The position numbers were made by a program, and so were the translations under genes. Under the pieces are notes generated by a model, which searched no databases, was not told the origin of the DNA, and worked only from the letters and a program-made list of their open reading frames with translations. A stretch of DNA of 64,000 nucleotides from Rhodospirillaceae bacterium (GTDB lineage: Bacteria; Pseudomonadota; Alphaproteobacteria; Rhodospirillales; Rhodospirillaceae), in the NCBI GenBank assembly GCA_002737725.1, contig NSIP01000010.1, forward strand, positions 1 to 64,000. Direction: 5' to 3'. Below are positions 51,352 to 60,840 of the stretch, piece by piece (the stretch's first letter is position 1; each line of letters opens with the position of its first letter).

Positions 51352-52608
51352 ATGTCCGTTCAAGTCTCAACGCTCTCAAATGGTTTACGTGTGATCACCG
51401 ACCGCATGGATTCGGTTGAAACTGTGGCGTTGGGGGCGTGGGTGAATGTCGGCACCCGGCACGAAACCGCCGAGGTGAACGGTATCTCGCACCTCCTTGA
51501 GCACATGGCGTTCAAGGGTACGGCGCGCCGTACGGCCCTGCAAATCGCTGAGGAAATGGACAATGTCGGCGGGCATCTCAATGCCTACACCAGCCGCGAC
51601 CACACAGCGTATTTTGCCAAGGTGCTGAAGGATGATTCCGATTTGGCTGTTGATATCATCTCCGACATTCTTCTGAATTCGACGATGGATGCCGAAGAGC
51701 TGGAGCGCGAGAAGCACGTGATCGTCCAGGAAATCTCGCAAGTCAACGATACACCCGACGATATAATTTTCGATCGATTCCAAGCCAAGGCTTATCCCGA
51801 CCAACCCATGGGCTGGCCGGTCCTGGGTTCGGAGGCGCTGGTGCGCTCGGTCACGCCAGAGCGCTTAAAAGCGTATCTCGGCAATCATTACGCCGCCGAG
51901 CACACCATCGTTGCTGCGTCGGGCAATATTGATCATGACAAGTTTATAAAGACCGTGGAGCAGGCCTTTGGTGCACTGCGCCCAACCGCGACGGTGAATT
52001 CTGTCGCCAGTGCATACAGTGGCGGTGAATACCGCGAAACGCGCGACCTCGAACAAGTTCACTTTGTTCTGGGTTTCCCGGGGGTGGCCTATCACGACCC
52101 GGATTTCTATAATCTGGCAGCGCTGTCGGTATTGATGGGCGAGGGGATGTCATCGCGCCTGTTTCAAGAAATCCGCGAGAAGCGCGGCTTAGCATATTCA
52201 ATTTTTTCGTCGACCCAATCGTTCTCCGATACCGGATTGTTCCAAATCTATACGGGCACCTCGCCTGAAGATTTACCGACCCTGGTGCCGATTTTGTGTG
52301 AGGAGATTCGCAAAGCCGCCGGCACGATTACGCCCGACGAAACCAAGCGCGCCAAAGCGCAGATTAAGTCGGGCCTGCTGATGTCGCTGGAAAGCCCATC
52401 AAGCCGGTGCAGCGCTCGGGCGCGTCAATTGGTGGTTTATGGCCGCCCACTGACCACCCAAGAGGTCATCGAACGCCTTGATGCCGTCGATAGCACGAGT
52501 ATTGGCACGACGGCTGCCCGCATTTTTGCAGGCGCGCCAACCTTGGCCGCTATCGGCCCGCTTGAGACTCTGGCCCCGTTGGCTGAAATTCAGCAGAAAC
52601 TTCAATAA
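51352..52608 (+). CDS. M16 family zinc metallopeptidase (processing-peptidase type)
   Basis: A 418-residue M16B peptidase related to mitochondrial processing peptidase beta. The inverted zinc motif H47-LLE-H51 is in GISHLLEHMAFKGT, with the distal glutamate in the following EREKHVIVQEI region (about 116-126). The C-terminal inactive-like half has the RXXGLAYSIFS pattern. It probably degrades peptides in the cytoplasm or periplasm; no signal peptide is seen. Coupled to thrC by close spacing. Confidence 0.93.
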   Translation: MSVQVSTLSNGLRVITDRMDSVETVALGAWVNVGTRHETAEVNGISHLLEHMAFKGTARRTALQIAEEMDNVGGHLNAYTSRDHTAYFAKVLKDDSDLAVDIISDILLNSTMDAEELEREKHVIVQEISQVNDTPDDIIFDRFQAKAYPDQPMGWPVLGSEALVRSVTPERLKAYLGNHYAAEHTIVAASGNIDHDKFIKTVEQAFGALRPTATVNSVASAYSGGEYRETRDLEQVHFVLGFPGVAYHDPDFYNLAALSVLMGEGMSSRLFQEIREKRGLAYSIFSSTQSFSDTGLFQIYTGTSPEDLPTLVPILCEEIRKAAGTITPDETKRAKAQIKSGLLMSLESPSSRCSARARQLVVYGRPLTTQEVIERLDAVDSTSIGTTAARIFAGAPTLAAIGPLETLAPLAEIQQKLQ

Positions 52609-52772
52609 CTTAACCGAGTGGAGCGGGTTTGACATTCGCGACCTATGCGCGGCGAAACTGAGAATCGGACCACGAGCTTGCCACCCTGTGAGCAGGCCCC
52701 TGATAAAGTTAGCCTTCAGCGCGTCGTCGAAGTAAGTCTGCGCATCTTTCGTTCTGCATCAAAGGACAACTC

Positions 52773-54062
52773 ATGCTCCGTTATCTGAAAAAAGGTTCTG
52801 CCGCCGCAACCAAGGCTGCCGACGATGCCAAGGTGCGCGAAACCGTGACGGGCATTTTGGCCGATATAGTGGCGCGGGGTGATGTGGCCGTGCGGGAATT
52901 GGCCAAAAAATTCGACGGCTTTGAGGCCAAAACTTTTCGGATGACCGCGCAAGAGGTTGAGGAGTGCGTCAAAGCGTGCTCACCGCAAATCATCAGCGAC
53001 ATCAAATTTGCCCAAACCCAAATCCGCCGCTTTGCCGAAGCGCAAAAAGCGGCGCTGAAGGATATCGAGATTGAAACGCTTCCGGGCGTCAAGCTCGGCC
53101 ACAAGAACGTGCCGGTGAACAACGTCGGGTGTTACATCCCCGGCGGGCGCTATCCCATGGTGGCCTCGGCCCACATGAGCGTGCTGACGGCGCGCGTGGC
53201 AGGCTGCAAGCGCGTCATTGCTTGCACACCGCCCACCAAAGGCAAAGCACACCCTGCTACCATTGCCGCCATGCATTTGGCGGGCGCAGACGAGATTTAT
53301 TTGCTGGGTGGCATTCAGGCCGTTGCAGCCATGGCGCTGGGCACCGAGACCATCAAACCAGTGGATATGCTAGTGGGCCCAGGGAACGCATACGTGGCTG
53401 AAGCTAAGCGTCAGCTCTATGGCCGTGTCGGCATCGATCTGTTCGCAGGCCCCACCGAGATTTTGGTGATCGCTGATGACACCGCTGACGGTGAAATGTG
53501 CGCCACCGACTTGTTGGGCCAAGCCGAGCATGGCCCCACATCACCTGCCGTGCTGCTGACAACATCCGAGCGTGTGGCGCGTGAGACGATGAAGGAAATT
53601 GATCGCCAGCTTACGATTCTGCAAACTGCCGATATCGCAGGCCAGGCTTGGCGCGACTATGGCGAAATTATTTTGTGCGACACCGTTGATGAAATGGTAG
53701 CCGAGGCTGACCGGATCGCCTCGGAACACGTCGAGGTGCTGACTTCAAATCCGCGCTATTTCTTGGAAAAGATGACCAACTACGGCGCGTTATTCTTGGG
53801 CAAAGAAACCAACGTGGCATACGGCGACAAAGTGATTGGCACCAACCACACGCTACCCACCAACGGCGCGTCGCGCTACACGGGCGGACTGTGGGTTGGC
53901 AAGTTCATGAAAACCTGCACCTACCAGGAAGTAACCGAAGAAGCCTCAGCGCTGGTCGGCGAGTATTGCTCGCGCCTGTGCGCCATCGAGAACTTCTGGG
54001 GTCACAAAGAGCAGGCCGACTTGCGCGTGCGCCGCTATGGTAGCGCGAAGGCAGCTGAGTAG
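52773..54062 (+). CDS. histidinol dehydrogenase-family NAD-dependent alcohol dehydrogenase
   Basis: A 429-residue protein of the HisD family. [22 protein letters not shown] (about 122-143, by its ends), [29 protein letters not shown] and [14 protein letters not shown] are family blocks, with zinc ligands in the QAEHG and ASEHVEV regions. It resembles the sulfopropanediol 3-dehydrogenase (HpsN)-type branch more than biosynthetic HisD, and no other his genes flank it except distant hisC. It heads an operon with a 3-hydroxyacyl-CoA dehydrogenase-type enzyme and an SDR. The likely substrate is a small polyol or hydroxy acid. Confidence 0.85.
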   Translation: MLRYLKKGSAAATKAADDAKVRETVTGILADIVARGDVAVRELAKKFDGFEAKTFRMTAQEVEECVKACSPQIISDIKFAQTQIRRFAEAQKAALKDIEIETLPGVKLGHKNVPVNNVGCYIPGGRYPMVASAHMSVLTARVAGCKRVIACTPPTKGKAHPATIAAMHLAGADEIYLLGGIQAVAAMALGTETIKPVDMLVGPGNAYVAEAKRQLYGRVGIDLFAGPTEILVIADDTADGEMCATDLLGQAEHGPTSPAVLLTTSERVARETMKEIDRQLTILQTADIAGQAWRDYGEIILCDTVDEMVAEADRIASEHVEVLTSNPRYFLEKMTNYGALFLGKETNVAYGDKVIGTNHTLPTNGASRYTGGLWVGKFMKTCTYQEVTEEASALVGEYCSRLCAIENFWGHKEQADLRVRRYGSAKAAE

Positions 54063-54076
54063 GGTTTCATATTACC

Positions 54077-55033
54077 ATGGCTGACCCCGCGCCGCCCATC
54101 GCCGTCGTCGGTGCAGGCCTCGTCGGTGCAGGCTGGGCGATTGTGTTTGCTCGCGCGGGCTATGCGGTCCGCATTCACGACGACTCTGCGCGTGTGCGTG
54201 ATGGTGTGATGACGTTGATCGCGGGTAATGTTCGCGACCTTAAATCTTTTGCGCTGATTGACGAGGAGGTTGAGTCTGTTCTGGCGCGGATCAGCACTCA
54301 ATCTTCGCTTGAAACCGCCGTGAGCAATGTTGGCTATGTTCAGGAGTCGGCATTCGAGTCCATCGATGTCAAAACCAAACTGTATGCGGCACTCGATAAA
54401 TGCGTGCCAGCCAGCGCGCCGATTGGCAGCTCGTCATCGGGCATCCCGGCTTCGGCGTTCACGCAACATAGCGCCACGCGCCATCGCATGCTCATCGCGC
54501 ATCCCGTCAACCCACCTTACTTGGTTCCTCTCGTTGAGTTGGTTCCAGCGCCCTGGACTGATCCTGCCGCCATGGACAAGGTGTTTGAGTTGATGCGCAC
54601 TGTCGGCCAAGAGCCCATTCGCATTCGCCGCGAGGTCGAAGGTTTTGTGCTCAATCGCTTGCAAGGTGCGTTACTGAACGAGGCGTGGGCTTTGTTCGAT
54701 GAAGGCTACGCCAGCGCTGAAGATATCGATAAAACTGTGGCCGTGGGATTGGGCCTGCGCTGGTCATTCATGGGCCCATTTGAAACCATTGATTTGAATG
54801 CTCCGGCCGGTGTGGCTGACTATGCCAAGCGTCTCGGGCCGCTTTATCATTCTGTTGCTGCTTCGCGCACCGCGCCCAAAGCATGGGGTGTGGAGTTGAC
54901 CAGCAAGGTCGAAGCCGAGCGCCGCGAGCACCTCTCAGTCGACGATTTAGACAAGCGCCGGGCCTGGCGTGATCGTCGGCTGATGGCGTTGGCGGCGCAT
55001 AAAAAGAAGGCGGCCATGGATTTTGGATCATGA
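54077..55033 (+). CDS. 3-hydroxyacyl-CoA dehydrogenase family protein
   Basis: A 318-residue NAD-dependent dehydrogenase. VVGAGLVGAGWAIVFARAGY (about 10-29) is the Rossmann fold; VQESAFESIDVK, SSSSGIPAS, HPVNPPYLVPLVE (about 141-153) and NRLQGALLNEAW follow the lambda-crystallin/L-gulonate 3-dehydrogenase and carnitine dehydrogenase branch. It is therefore more likely a hydroxy-acid dehydrogenase than a beta-oxidation enzyme. It starts 14 bases after the HisD-family gene and its last codon overlaps the SDR start. Confidence 0.88.
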   Translation: MADPAPPIAVVGAGLVGAGWAIVFARAGYAVRIHDDSARVRDGVMTLIAGNVRDLKSFALIDEEVESVLARISTQSSLETAVSNVGYVQESAFESIDVKTKLYAALDKCVPASAPIGSSSSGIPASAFTQHSATRHRMLIAHPVNPPYLVPLVELVPAPWTDPAAMDKVFELMRTVGQEPIRIRREVEGFVLNRLQGALLNEAWALFDEGYASAEDIDKTVAVGLGLRWSFMGPFETIDLNAPAGVADYAKRLGPLYHSVAASRTAPKAWGVELTSKVEAERREHLSVDDLDKRRAWRDRRLMALAAHKKKAAMDFGS

Positions 55034-55797
55034 GTGAAAACACAGTCGCGGCTTTGTTCAACCTGAAGGGCCAGCGCGCACTGATTACCGGCGCATCAAA
55101 AGGTCTTGGTTTAAGTTGCGCGGAACTGCTGGCCGACGCAGGGGCTGAAGTTGTGCTGGTGGGGCGTGGGGCGCAGGATTTAGACAAGGCTGTGACCTCG
55201 ATTGTTGCGCGGGGCGGCAAGGCCGGCGCGGTGATCTGCGATGTGACCAAGACCGATCAGGTTGCCGAGATGATCACGGGCTTGCCCGACATTCATATCC
55301 TGGTGAACAACGCTGGTACTAATATTCCTGAACCATTCGCCGCCGTGACCGAAGAGCACTACGACACCATCTTCAACATTAACGTGCGGGCTGCCTTCTT
55401 TGTCGCGCAAGGAATCGCTGCGCAGATGATCAAGCGTGGCCTCAAGGGCAGCATCATCAACATGTCTTCGCAAATGGGGCATGTGGGCTCGGTCAACCGC
55501 ACAGTTTACTGTGCCTCCAAGCACGCCCTTGAAGGCCTGACCAAAGCCATGGCGCTTGATCTGGCGGCCCATGGTATTCGGGTCAATACCGTTGCGCCCA
55601 CATTCATTGAAACGCCGATGACCGCGTCCATGCTGGACAAGCCCGAATTTAAATCATTCGTTCTTGATCGTATTCCGCTGGGCCATATGGGCGCGATGAA
55701 AGACGTTGCTGCTGCGGTATTGTATCTCTCAGCGCCCGCATCAGCCTTGGTGACCGGCACAAGCTTGAAGGTCGACGGCGGCTGGACGGCGCAATAG
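55030..55797 (+). CDS. short-chain dehydrogenase/reductase
   Basis: A 255-residue classical SDR. TGASKGLGLSCAELLADAGA (about 18-37) is the TGxxxGxG motif, ILVNNAGTNIPEP (about 95-107) the NNAG motif, and the catalytic Ser-Tyr-Lys is Ser in NMSSQMG plus Tyr and Lys in YCASKHALEG (about 162-171). It oxidises or reduces a small alcohol or keto group. ATGA overlap couples it to the dehydrogenase before it; the three-gene operon ends here. Confidence 0.92.
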   Translation: MSENTVAALFNLKGQRALITGASKGLGLSCAELLADAGAEVVLVGRGAQDLDKAVTSIVARGGKAGAVICDVTKTDQVAEMITGLPDIHILVNNAGTNIPEPFAAVTEEHYDTIFNINVRAAFFVAQGIAAQMIKRGLKGSIINMSSQMGHVGSVNRTVYCASKHALEGLTKAMALDLAAHGIRVNTVAPTFIETPMTASMLDKPEFKSFVLDRIPLGHMGAMKDVAAAVLYLSAPASALVTGTSLKVDGGWTAQ

Positions 55798-55864
55798 GCC
55801 CGGAGCGTTCTCAGGCGAAGTGGGCTTCCGGTTCGCCGCCCGGAGAACGCGCAAATCAAAAAGA

Positions 55865-56446
55865 CTACGCGTGACCAGCAATGCCCGAGAGCAGCGCGGG
55901 GCTGACGCCGATTTTGGCCAACACCCGTTCCCATTTTTTCTCGAAGTCTTCCGAGAACAATAACTCATCATCCCCCGGAATATTCAGCCAGGCGTTTTGT
56001 TTGATCTCATCATCCAATTGACCACTACCCCAACCTGAATATCCCAGGGCCATGAGGCTACGTTGTGGGCCTTCGCCCGAGGCAATGGCATACAGAATAT
56101 CAGTGGTGGCGCTGAGGCAAATCTCGGAATTCACTTTGAGGGTGCCATCGCGCTCGTAATCGGCAGAATGCAGCACAAAGCCGCGCGCGGTTTCCACTGG
56201 GCCGCCGCGATGAATATGAATTTTCTCGCACCCCGTTTTGGTCTCAATGCCCAGCTGGCTAAAAATTTCTGGCAATTTCACGTCTTTGAGCGGCTTGTTG
56301 ACGATGAGACCCATGGCGCCTTCGGCCGAATGCGCGCAAATGTAGATCACGCTGCGCTCGAAGCGCGGATCGGACATTGCGGGCATGGCCGCCAGGAATT
56401 GGCCGACCATATATCCAGAGCTGATTGATTTTTTTGAAGCTGCCAT
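55865..56446 (-). CDS. YqgE/AlgH family protein
   Basis: A 193-residue member of the UPF0301 family. GYMVGQFLAAMPAMSDPRF (about 12-30), CAHSAEGAMGLIVNKPL (about 36-52) and GPVETARGFVLHS (about 83-95) are its standard blocks. Function is not established; related proteins influence gene expression or alginate in other bacteria. It is divergent from the peroxiredoxin gene with a 66-base gap, an arrangement frequent in alphaproteobacteria. Confidence 0.93.
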   Translation of the reverse strand: MAASKKSISSGYMVGQFLAAMPAMSDPRFERSVIYICAHSAEGAMGLIVNKPLKDVKLPEIFSQLGIETKTGCEKIHIHRGGPVETARGFVLHSADYERDGTLKVNSEICLSATTDILYAIASGEGPQRSLMALGYSGWGSGQLDDEIKQNAWLNIPGDDELLFSEDFEKKWERVLAKIGVSPALLSGIAGHA

Positions 56447-56512
56447 GATTAAAAAATGATCTTATCTTGGCAGCAACGCAAGACTTGACTTCACGGAAGG
56501 CGGGCGAAAGCC

Positions 56513-56995
56513 ATGGTTATTAAAGTCGGGGATTCCCTCCCCAATGCTTCGCTCAAAGCGCTTGGTCGCGATGGCCTTTTCGATGTCGCGATCACAGAGA
56601 TTTGCGCAACGGGAACGACTGTCATATTCGCTCTGCCCGGGGCTTACACGCCACAATGCTCAGCGCGCCATCTGCCGGGGTTCCTTGAGCTGGCTGAAGA
56701 CTTCAAAGCCAGGGGCGTTGCCCGAATCATTTGCATGTCAGTGAATGATGCTTTCGTCATGGAAGCCTGGGCTCGGCATAATCATGTGCATGATAAGATC
56801 ATCATGTTGGCCGATGGCAATGGCGTGTTCGCCCGCGCGACGGGGCAGGATCTCAATGCGCGCGCTTATGGAATGGGGGTGCGTTCGCAACGCTATGCCA
56901 TGGTGGTTAAGTCCGGCATCATCACCCATTTTTTTGTAGAAGAGCCCGGTGCGTTCGAAGTGTCTGCCGCCGCTCACGTTCTCAGCAAGCTTTAG
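56513..56995 (+). CDS. peroxiredoxin, Prx5 type
   Basis: A 160-residue thiol peroxidase. [16 protein letters not shown] (about 42-57) contains the peroxidatic Cys49; the following Arg and helix pattern match the Prx5 group (PGAFTPTCSxxHLPG). A possible second Cys is in RIICMSVND (about 71-79). It reduces peroxides with a thiol donor. The 3' end overlaps the rnhA gene on the other strand by a few bases. A purine-rich site precedes the start. Confidence 0.94.
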   Translation: MVIKVGDSLPNASLKALGRDGLFDVAITEICATGTTVIFALPGAYTPQCSARHLPGFLELAEDFKARGVARIICMSVNDAFVMEAWARHNHVHDKIIMLADGNGVFARATGQDLNARAYGMGVRSQRYAMVVKSGIITHFFVEEPGAFEVSAAAHVLSKL

Positions 56996-57470
56996 GAAAA
57001 CCCCGATCCGGGTATTTGATGTTCTCAGCTGCAGTGCGCGCCAGTAAATCGACGCGCTCGTTTTCCACATGGCCGTCGTGGCCGCGCACCCAGGTCCATT
57101 TTACGGTGTGGGGTTCGCACAACGCTTCAAGTTCCTGCCACAGGTCGACATTCTTCACGGGTTTCTTGTCGGCGGTGCGCCAGTTCTTGCGCTTCCAACC
57201 CGCAATCCATTCGGTCATGCCTTTGAGAACATATTGGCTATCGGTTGCGATGATGACTGAGCAAGGCCGACTGAGCGCCCGCAGGCCCTCCATCACGGCT
57301 TTCATTTCCATGCGGTTGTTTGTCGTATCAGCTTCGCCGCCCGAAAGTTCTCGCTCGCTGCTGTTAAAGCGCAGAAGCGCTGCCCAGCCGCCGGGCCCAG
57401 GATTGCCAAGACATGCGCCATCAGTGAACAACTCAACAGCTTTCGACGTTTCTGCCTCAGGCAAGGCCAT
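56982..57470 (-). CDS. rnhA: ribonuclease HI
   Basis: A 162-residue RNase H cleaving RNA in RNA-DNA hybrids. The four acidic catalytic residues are seen in [15 protein letters not shown] (Asp), [13 protein letters not shown] (Glu), [12 protein letters not shown] (Asp) and [15 protein letters not shown] (Asp). The start ATG 57470 overlaps the end of thrB; two codons further upstream are possible. The order ispH-thrB-rnhA is standard in this class. Length is normal for the single-domain enzyme. Confidence 0.95.
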   Translation of the reverse strand: MALPEAETSKAVELFTDGACLGNPGPGGWAALLRFNSSERELSGGEADTTNNRMEMKAVMEGLRALSRPCSVIIATDSQYVLKGMTEWIAGWKRKNWRTADKKPVKNVDLWQELEALCEPHTVKWTWVRGHDGHVENERVDLLARTAAENIKYPDRGFPKAC

Positions 57471-58419
57471 AAGCAAAGCTTCCAGTTACGCCGCGGTGAA
57501 ATTTCAATTTGCGCAAATACTCGCGCGGGTCCTTGGGCTTTACAAGCGCGCCTGCGGGCGTGTTCACCCAATCATACAGGCGCGTGAGTAAGAAGCGCAT
57601 AGCTCCACCACGCGCAAGCACGGGCAGCGCTTGCTTCTCGATCGCTTCAAGGGGACGCACACTTTCATATCCAGCGAACAGACGACTTGCTTTGGTGATG
57701 TTCAGTGCGCCGTCCACTTCAAAGCACCACGCGTTCATGCAGATTGCTAAGTCGTAAGCCAAAAAATCGGTGCAAGCGAAAGTAAAGTCGATGAGCCCAG
57801 AACATTTTTGGGACATGAAGAAGATATTGTCAGGAAATAGATCGGCATGAATCACCCCGCTCGGCAATTTTTGCGGCCAACTCTTGGCAAGGTCATCCAA
57901 CTCGTGTTTGATCAAGCCGTGCAGCCCTTGTTCAACCTGCTCGGTCGTGTTGCCCACTTTTTCAAATAGTTCGTGCCACCCTGCCAATGAGAGATTGTTT
58001 TTACGCGTATGTGGGAATGACCGCCCAGCCACGTGCAGTTCGGCCAAGGCGACGCCAAGCTCGTAGCAGTGCCAAGCTTCGGCGCGGCGCGGCCACATGC
58101 CGTTCAAGAAGGTAATAATCGCCGCAGGCCGCCCACACAGTGTGCGTAAAGTTTTGCCGTCTTTGGCGTGAATCGGTACCGGGCACTTTATGCCAGAGCG
58201 CGCTAAGTGCTCCATCAGGTCCATGAAAAACGGCAGGTCGGCAGGGTTTACGCGCCGCTCGTAGAGCGTGAGGATGTAAGGGCCCGTCGCGGTCTGCAGC
58301 AGGTAGTTGGAATTCTCCACGCCTTCAGCAATGCCCTTGCAACCCACGACCTCGCCGAGGTCGTAGCCTGCCATGAAGGCTTTTAGGTCGTCGTCGGAAA
58401 CCTCGGTATAGACCGCCAT
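57457..58419 (-). CDS. thrB: homoserine kinase (type II)
   Basis: A 320-residue kinase of the choline/aminoglycoside kinase fold phosphorylating homoserine for threonine synthesis. [22 protein letters not shown] (about 33-54, by its ends), [11 protein letters not shown] (about 195-205, the Brenner motif with catalytic Asp) and [18 protein letters not shown] (about 212-229, metal-binding Asp) are visible. It is co-transcribed with ispH before it (nine-base gap) and rnhA after it. It complements thrC at 49941. Confidence 0.95.
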   Translation of the reverse strand: MAVYTEVSDDDLKAFMAGYDLGEVVGCKGIAEGVENSNYLLQTATGPYILTLYERRVNPADLPFFMDLMEHLARSGIKCPVPIHAKDGKTLRTLCGRPAAIITFLNGMWPRRAEAWHCYELGVALAELHVAGRSFPHTRKNNLSLAGWHELFEKVGNTTEQVEQGLHGLIKHELDDLAKSWPQKLPSGVIHADLFPDNIFFMSQKCSGLIDFTFACTDFLAYDLAICMNAWCFEVDGALNITKASRLFAGYESVRPLEAIEKQALPVLARGGAMRFLLTRLYDWVNTPAGALVKPKDPREYLRKLKFHRGVTGSFAYGLA

Positions 58420-58428
58420 CTGTAATCC

Positions 58429-59412
58429 TCAGGCGTTCAAGACGCGGGGCAAACTAAACTTCACGGTTTCTTCCGTCACGGTAATTTGCTCGACCGTCAC
58501 ATTGAATTTTTTCCGGGCCATCGCAATCACCTCGTCGACTAGAACTTCGGGAGCCGAAGCGCCCGCCGTCACACCCAGAACCGAGTTGGGCTTGATCCGC
58601 TCCCATGGAATAGACGCGGCCTGTTCGACTAAAAGTGCATCGGGGCACCCTGACCGCCGCGCCACCTCCACCAGACGATTGGAGTTCGATGATGTGGGTG
58701 CGCCAATGACGATGAATGAATCGCATTGGGCGGCCATCGCCTTGACCGCATTTTGGCGGTTGGTTGTGGCGTAGCAGATGTCTTCTTTGCGCGGCGGGGT
58801 GATACTTGGAAAGCGTTTCTGCAAGTCGGCAATGATCTCGGCGGTGTCGTCTACGGACAAGGTGGTTTGCGTCACATAAGCGAGGGCCTTGCCAGGCGGT
58901 GGCGTCACGCGCTGTACATCGGCCACCGTTTCGATCAACGTCATCGTGCCCGGTGCGACTTGCCCCATGGTACCGATGACTTCGGGGTGATTGGTGTGCC
59001 CGATCAGCAAAATATGTCGACCTTCGCGGGAGTGGCGCTCTGCCTCCACATGCACCTTGCTGACCAGCGGGCAGGTGGCGTCGACATAGGTGAGTTTGCG
59101 CGATTGGGCCTCGGCGGGGACGGATTTGGGTACGCCGTGCGCTGAAAAAATCACCGGCACGCCGTCAGGCACATCACTCAACTCATCGACGAAAATAGCC
59201 CCCTTGGCTTTGAGGGCGTCGACGACATGGCGGTTGTGGACAATCTCGTGGCGCACGTAGACCGGCGCGCCGTATTTTTCCAGTGCGCGCTCAACCACCA
59301 AAATGGCCCGATCCACGCCCGCGCAAAATCCGCGGGGTGCAGCCATGAGGATTTTTAAGGTCGGGCGGGGTTGGATGTTCACGGGGTCCGATTTCAGCCT
59401 TAATTTCTGCAC
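58429..59412 (-). CDS. ispH: 4-hydroxy-3-methylbut-2-enyl diphosphate reductase
   Basis: A 327-residue iron-sulfur enzyme forming IPP and DMAPP, last step of the MEP isoprenoid pathway. The three cluster cysteines occur in [11 protein letters not shown] (about 26-36), [12 protein letters not shown] and [20 protein letters not shown] and the Thr-Ser-Ser-Asn-Ser motif at about 241-245 bind substrate. It starts the ispH-thrB-rnhA group. The 158 bases upstream show no clear promoter I can support. Confidence 0.96.
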   Translation of the reverse strand: MQKLRLKSDPVNIQPRPTLKILMAAPRGFCAGVDRAILVVERALEKYGAPVYVRHEIVHNRHVVDALKAKGAIFVDELSDVPDGVPVIFSAHGVPKSVPAEAQSRKLTYVDATCPLVSKVHVEAERHSREGRHILLIGHTNHPEVIGTMGQVAPGTMTLIETVADVQRVTPPPGKALAYVTQTTLSVDDTAEIIADLQKRFPSITPPRKEDICYATTNRQNAVKAMAAQCDSFIVIGAPTSSNSNRLVEVARRSGCPDALLVEQAASIPWERIKPNSVLGVTAGASAPEVLVDEVIAMARKKFNVTVEQITVTEETVKFSLPRVLNA

Positions 59413-59570
59413 GCCGAGGTGTTGCGAGATCGGCTGAAAACATACTAGTGACTTGGCGCATCAGTAGATAAGCTGAGGCATACCATAGCCTTAAACGAGG
59501 CAGACATAGCAAATCTAACCTGGCCCCGAAAGCCACGCTCGCACGCTTATCTCAGACCTAGGATTCTCAC

Positions 59571-59825
59571 ATGTCAGATCAAACGCCGGCCACACCCATT
59601 GTTGCCCAAAAAGCCCCCTATGGGGTCGAAGTCGAGGCCGGAAAAACCTATTATTGGTGCACCTGTGGCCGCAGCGCCAAACAGCCCTTTTGCGACGGCA
59701 CGCATAAAGGCACGGGGCTGGCCCCGATGGCTTACACCCCCGAGCAGACAGCGAAGGTCTGGTTTTGTGGCTGCAAGGCCACTACAAAATCCCCATTGTG
59801 TGACGGTACGCACAAAAACCTATAA
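59571..59825 (+). CDS. dual CDGSH iron-sulfur protein
   Basis: An 84-residue protein with two CDGSH-type [2Fe-2S] sites: CTCGRSAKQPFCDGTH (about 30-45) and CGCKATTKSPLCDGTH (about 66-81), each with three Cys and one His. The two motifs make up most of the chain, as in prokaryotic MitoNEET-like tandem proteins. It may carry electrons or store clusters. The lipoprotein gene follows 36 bases later on the same strand. Confidence 0.93.
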   Translation: MSDQTPATPIVAQKAPYGVEVEAGKTYYWCTCGRSAKQPFCDGTHKGTGLAPMAYTPEQTAKVWFCGCKATTKSPLCDGTHKNL

Positions 59826-59861
59826 ACGATCCCACGATCCAGCCGACGGTTATTGACGCCC

Positions 59862-60392
59862 ATGACACTTGTTTCGTTCGCTCGCTTATCAGCATTGATC
59901 GTTCTTGGTGCGGCGCTTTCAGGATGCGTCAATAACCAACTACCCCCTTGTCCGTCGGTGCGCATCGACAACACCACGGCGCGATTGGTCCAGTTCAAAG
60001 AGGGTGCAGGTCGCGATATCACCGATGTCGATTACCAGGCTGAAATCGTTGCCTATCATGGCGACTGTAAGTTTTCCGACGAGGGCGTTGAAGTACAGAT
60101 GGACTTTGACTTTGCGATTGCGTCGGGCGCGGCTGTGAAAAAAGGCCCGGCGTCAATTTACTACTTCGTGGCCGTGCCCCAGCTGTTTCCTAACCCCATT
60201 GGCAAGCGGGTTTTTCAACTGCGTCACGATCTTCCCGCCAGCCCGGGCGTGAAAGAAAAGGTGCGCGAAAACGATATTCGGGTCTTTATTCCTCTCAAGA
60301 AGGACGAACCCGCAGCCGCCTACGACGTTTATGTGGGCCTGCAACTCACCAACGAGCAGTTGGACTACAATCGCGCACAGCGCCAGAAATAG
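59862..60392 (+). CDS. hypothetical lipoprotein
   Basis: A 176-residue secreted protein with a hydrophobic signal and lipobox ALSGC, so the mature N-terminal Cys should be lipid-modified. The remainder is beta-rich (TTARLVQFKEGAGRDI, VEVQMDFDFAIASGA, DIRVFIPLKKDE) and has no known domain. The ATG 59862 is chosen; an in-frame TTG lies nine bases before. It follows the CDGSH gene closely. Two palindromes lie directly after its stop. Confidence 0.75.
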   Translation: MTLVSFARLSALIVLGAALSGCVNNQLPPCPSVRIDNTTARLVQFKEGAGRDITDVDYQAEIVAYHGDCKFSDEGVEVQMDFDFAIASGAAVKKGPASIYYFVAVPQLFPNPIGKRVFQLRHDLPASPGVKEKVRENDIRVFIPLKKDEPAAAYDVYVGLQLTNEQLDYNRAQRQK

Positions 60393-60400
60393 AGGCATTT

Positions 60401-60431
60401 TATACCGCTGCGGTATATACCGCGCCGGTAT
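60401..60431. promoter_or_regulatory. two tandem ATACCG...CGGTAT palindromes
   Basis: TATACCGCTGCGGTATA (60401-60417) is a perfect palindrome around one central T. It is followed at once by ATACCGCGCCGGTAT (60417-60431), ATACCG and CGGTAT around CGC. Two copies of the same half-site at helical spacing suggest a dimeric regulator's operator, or a bidirectional terminator-like structure after the lipoprotein gene. From 60432 to 60588 I see no gene; one TTATCCACA box occurs at 60504. Confidence 0.55.
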
Positions 60432-60588
60432 GCCTGTTAATTATCGACATTGACCGGCGGAACAGGCCCCGCAGTGCAGATCCGCTCCGTGAGGGCGTCT
60501 GACTTATCCACATATTTTCTTAGATTCCATGCTGTTCGGGCGTTGACCCGCTAGGCCAACTTCGCCAAAGTACGCTTCTACCGTGTAA

Positions 60589-60810
60589 CCCCACGGAAGA
60601 GACCGCTCGTCGATTAAATTCGATATTGAGCGGCGCCGAAGGAGAAACCGCCCTCGGAAACTCTCAGGCCAAAGGACCGTGGGGTAAGTGGTGCTCTGGA
60701 AAGTAGCCGTTTGAGTTAGGCCTCAATCGTCTCACCGAAGATGTAAGCCGGGCTGTCTCAACGCCATGAGTGCCCGGTGAATCTTTCAGGTTCTCCGACA
60801 GAGGGGGGCG
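60589..60810 (+). ncRNA. tandem glycine riboswitch upstream of gcv operon
   Basis: Two glycine aptamers in tandem. Aptamer 1 is closed by CCCCACGG (60589-60596) and CCGTGGGG (60677-60684) and has the conserved GGCGCCGAAGGAGAAACC and CTCTCAGGCCAAAGGACC. Aptamer 2 is closed by CTCTG (60694-60698) and CAGAG (60799-60803), with CACCGAAGATGTAAGCC and CTTTCAGGTTCTCCGACAG. The gcvT start lies 30 bases after it. Glycine binding should raise expression of glycine cleavage, as in other bacteria; no terminator was identified between aptamer and start, so control may be translational. Confidence 0.95.
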
Positions 60811-60840
60811 CTCGATAGCCGGACTCTGTGTCCTTATCGG

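Noticed and set aside
60504-60512. A perfect DnaA box (TTATCCACA) beside AT-rich sequence
   Set aside because: Only one box is seen, with no cluster, no dnaA/parAB/hemE-type neighbours and no origin-like gene order, so an origin is not supported.
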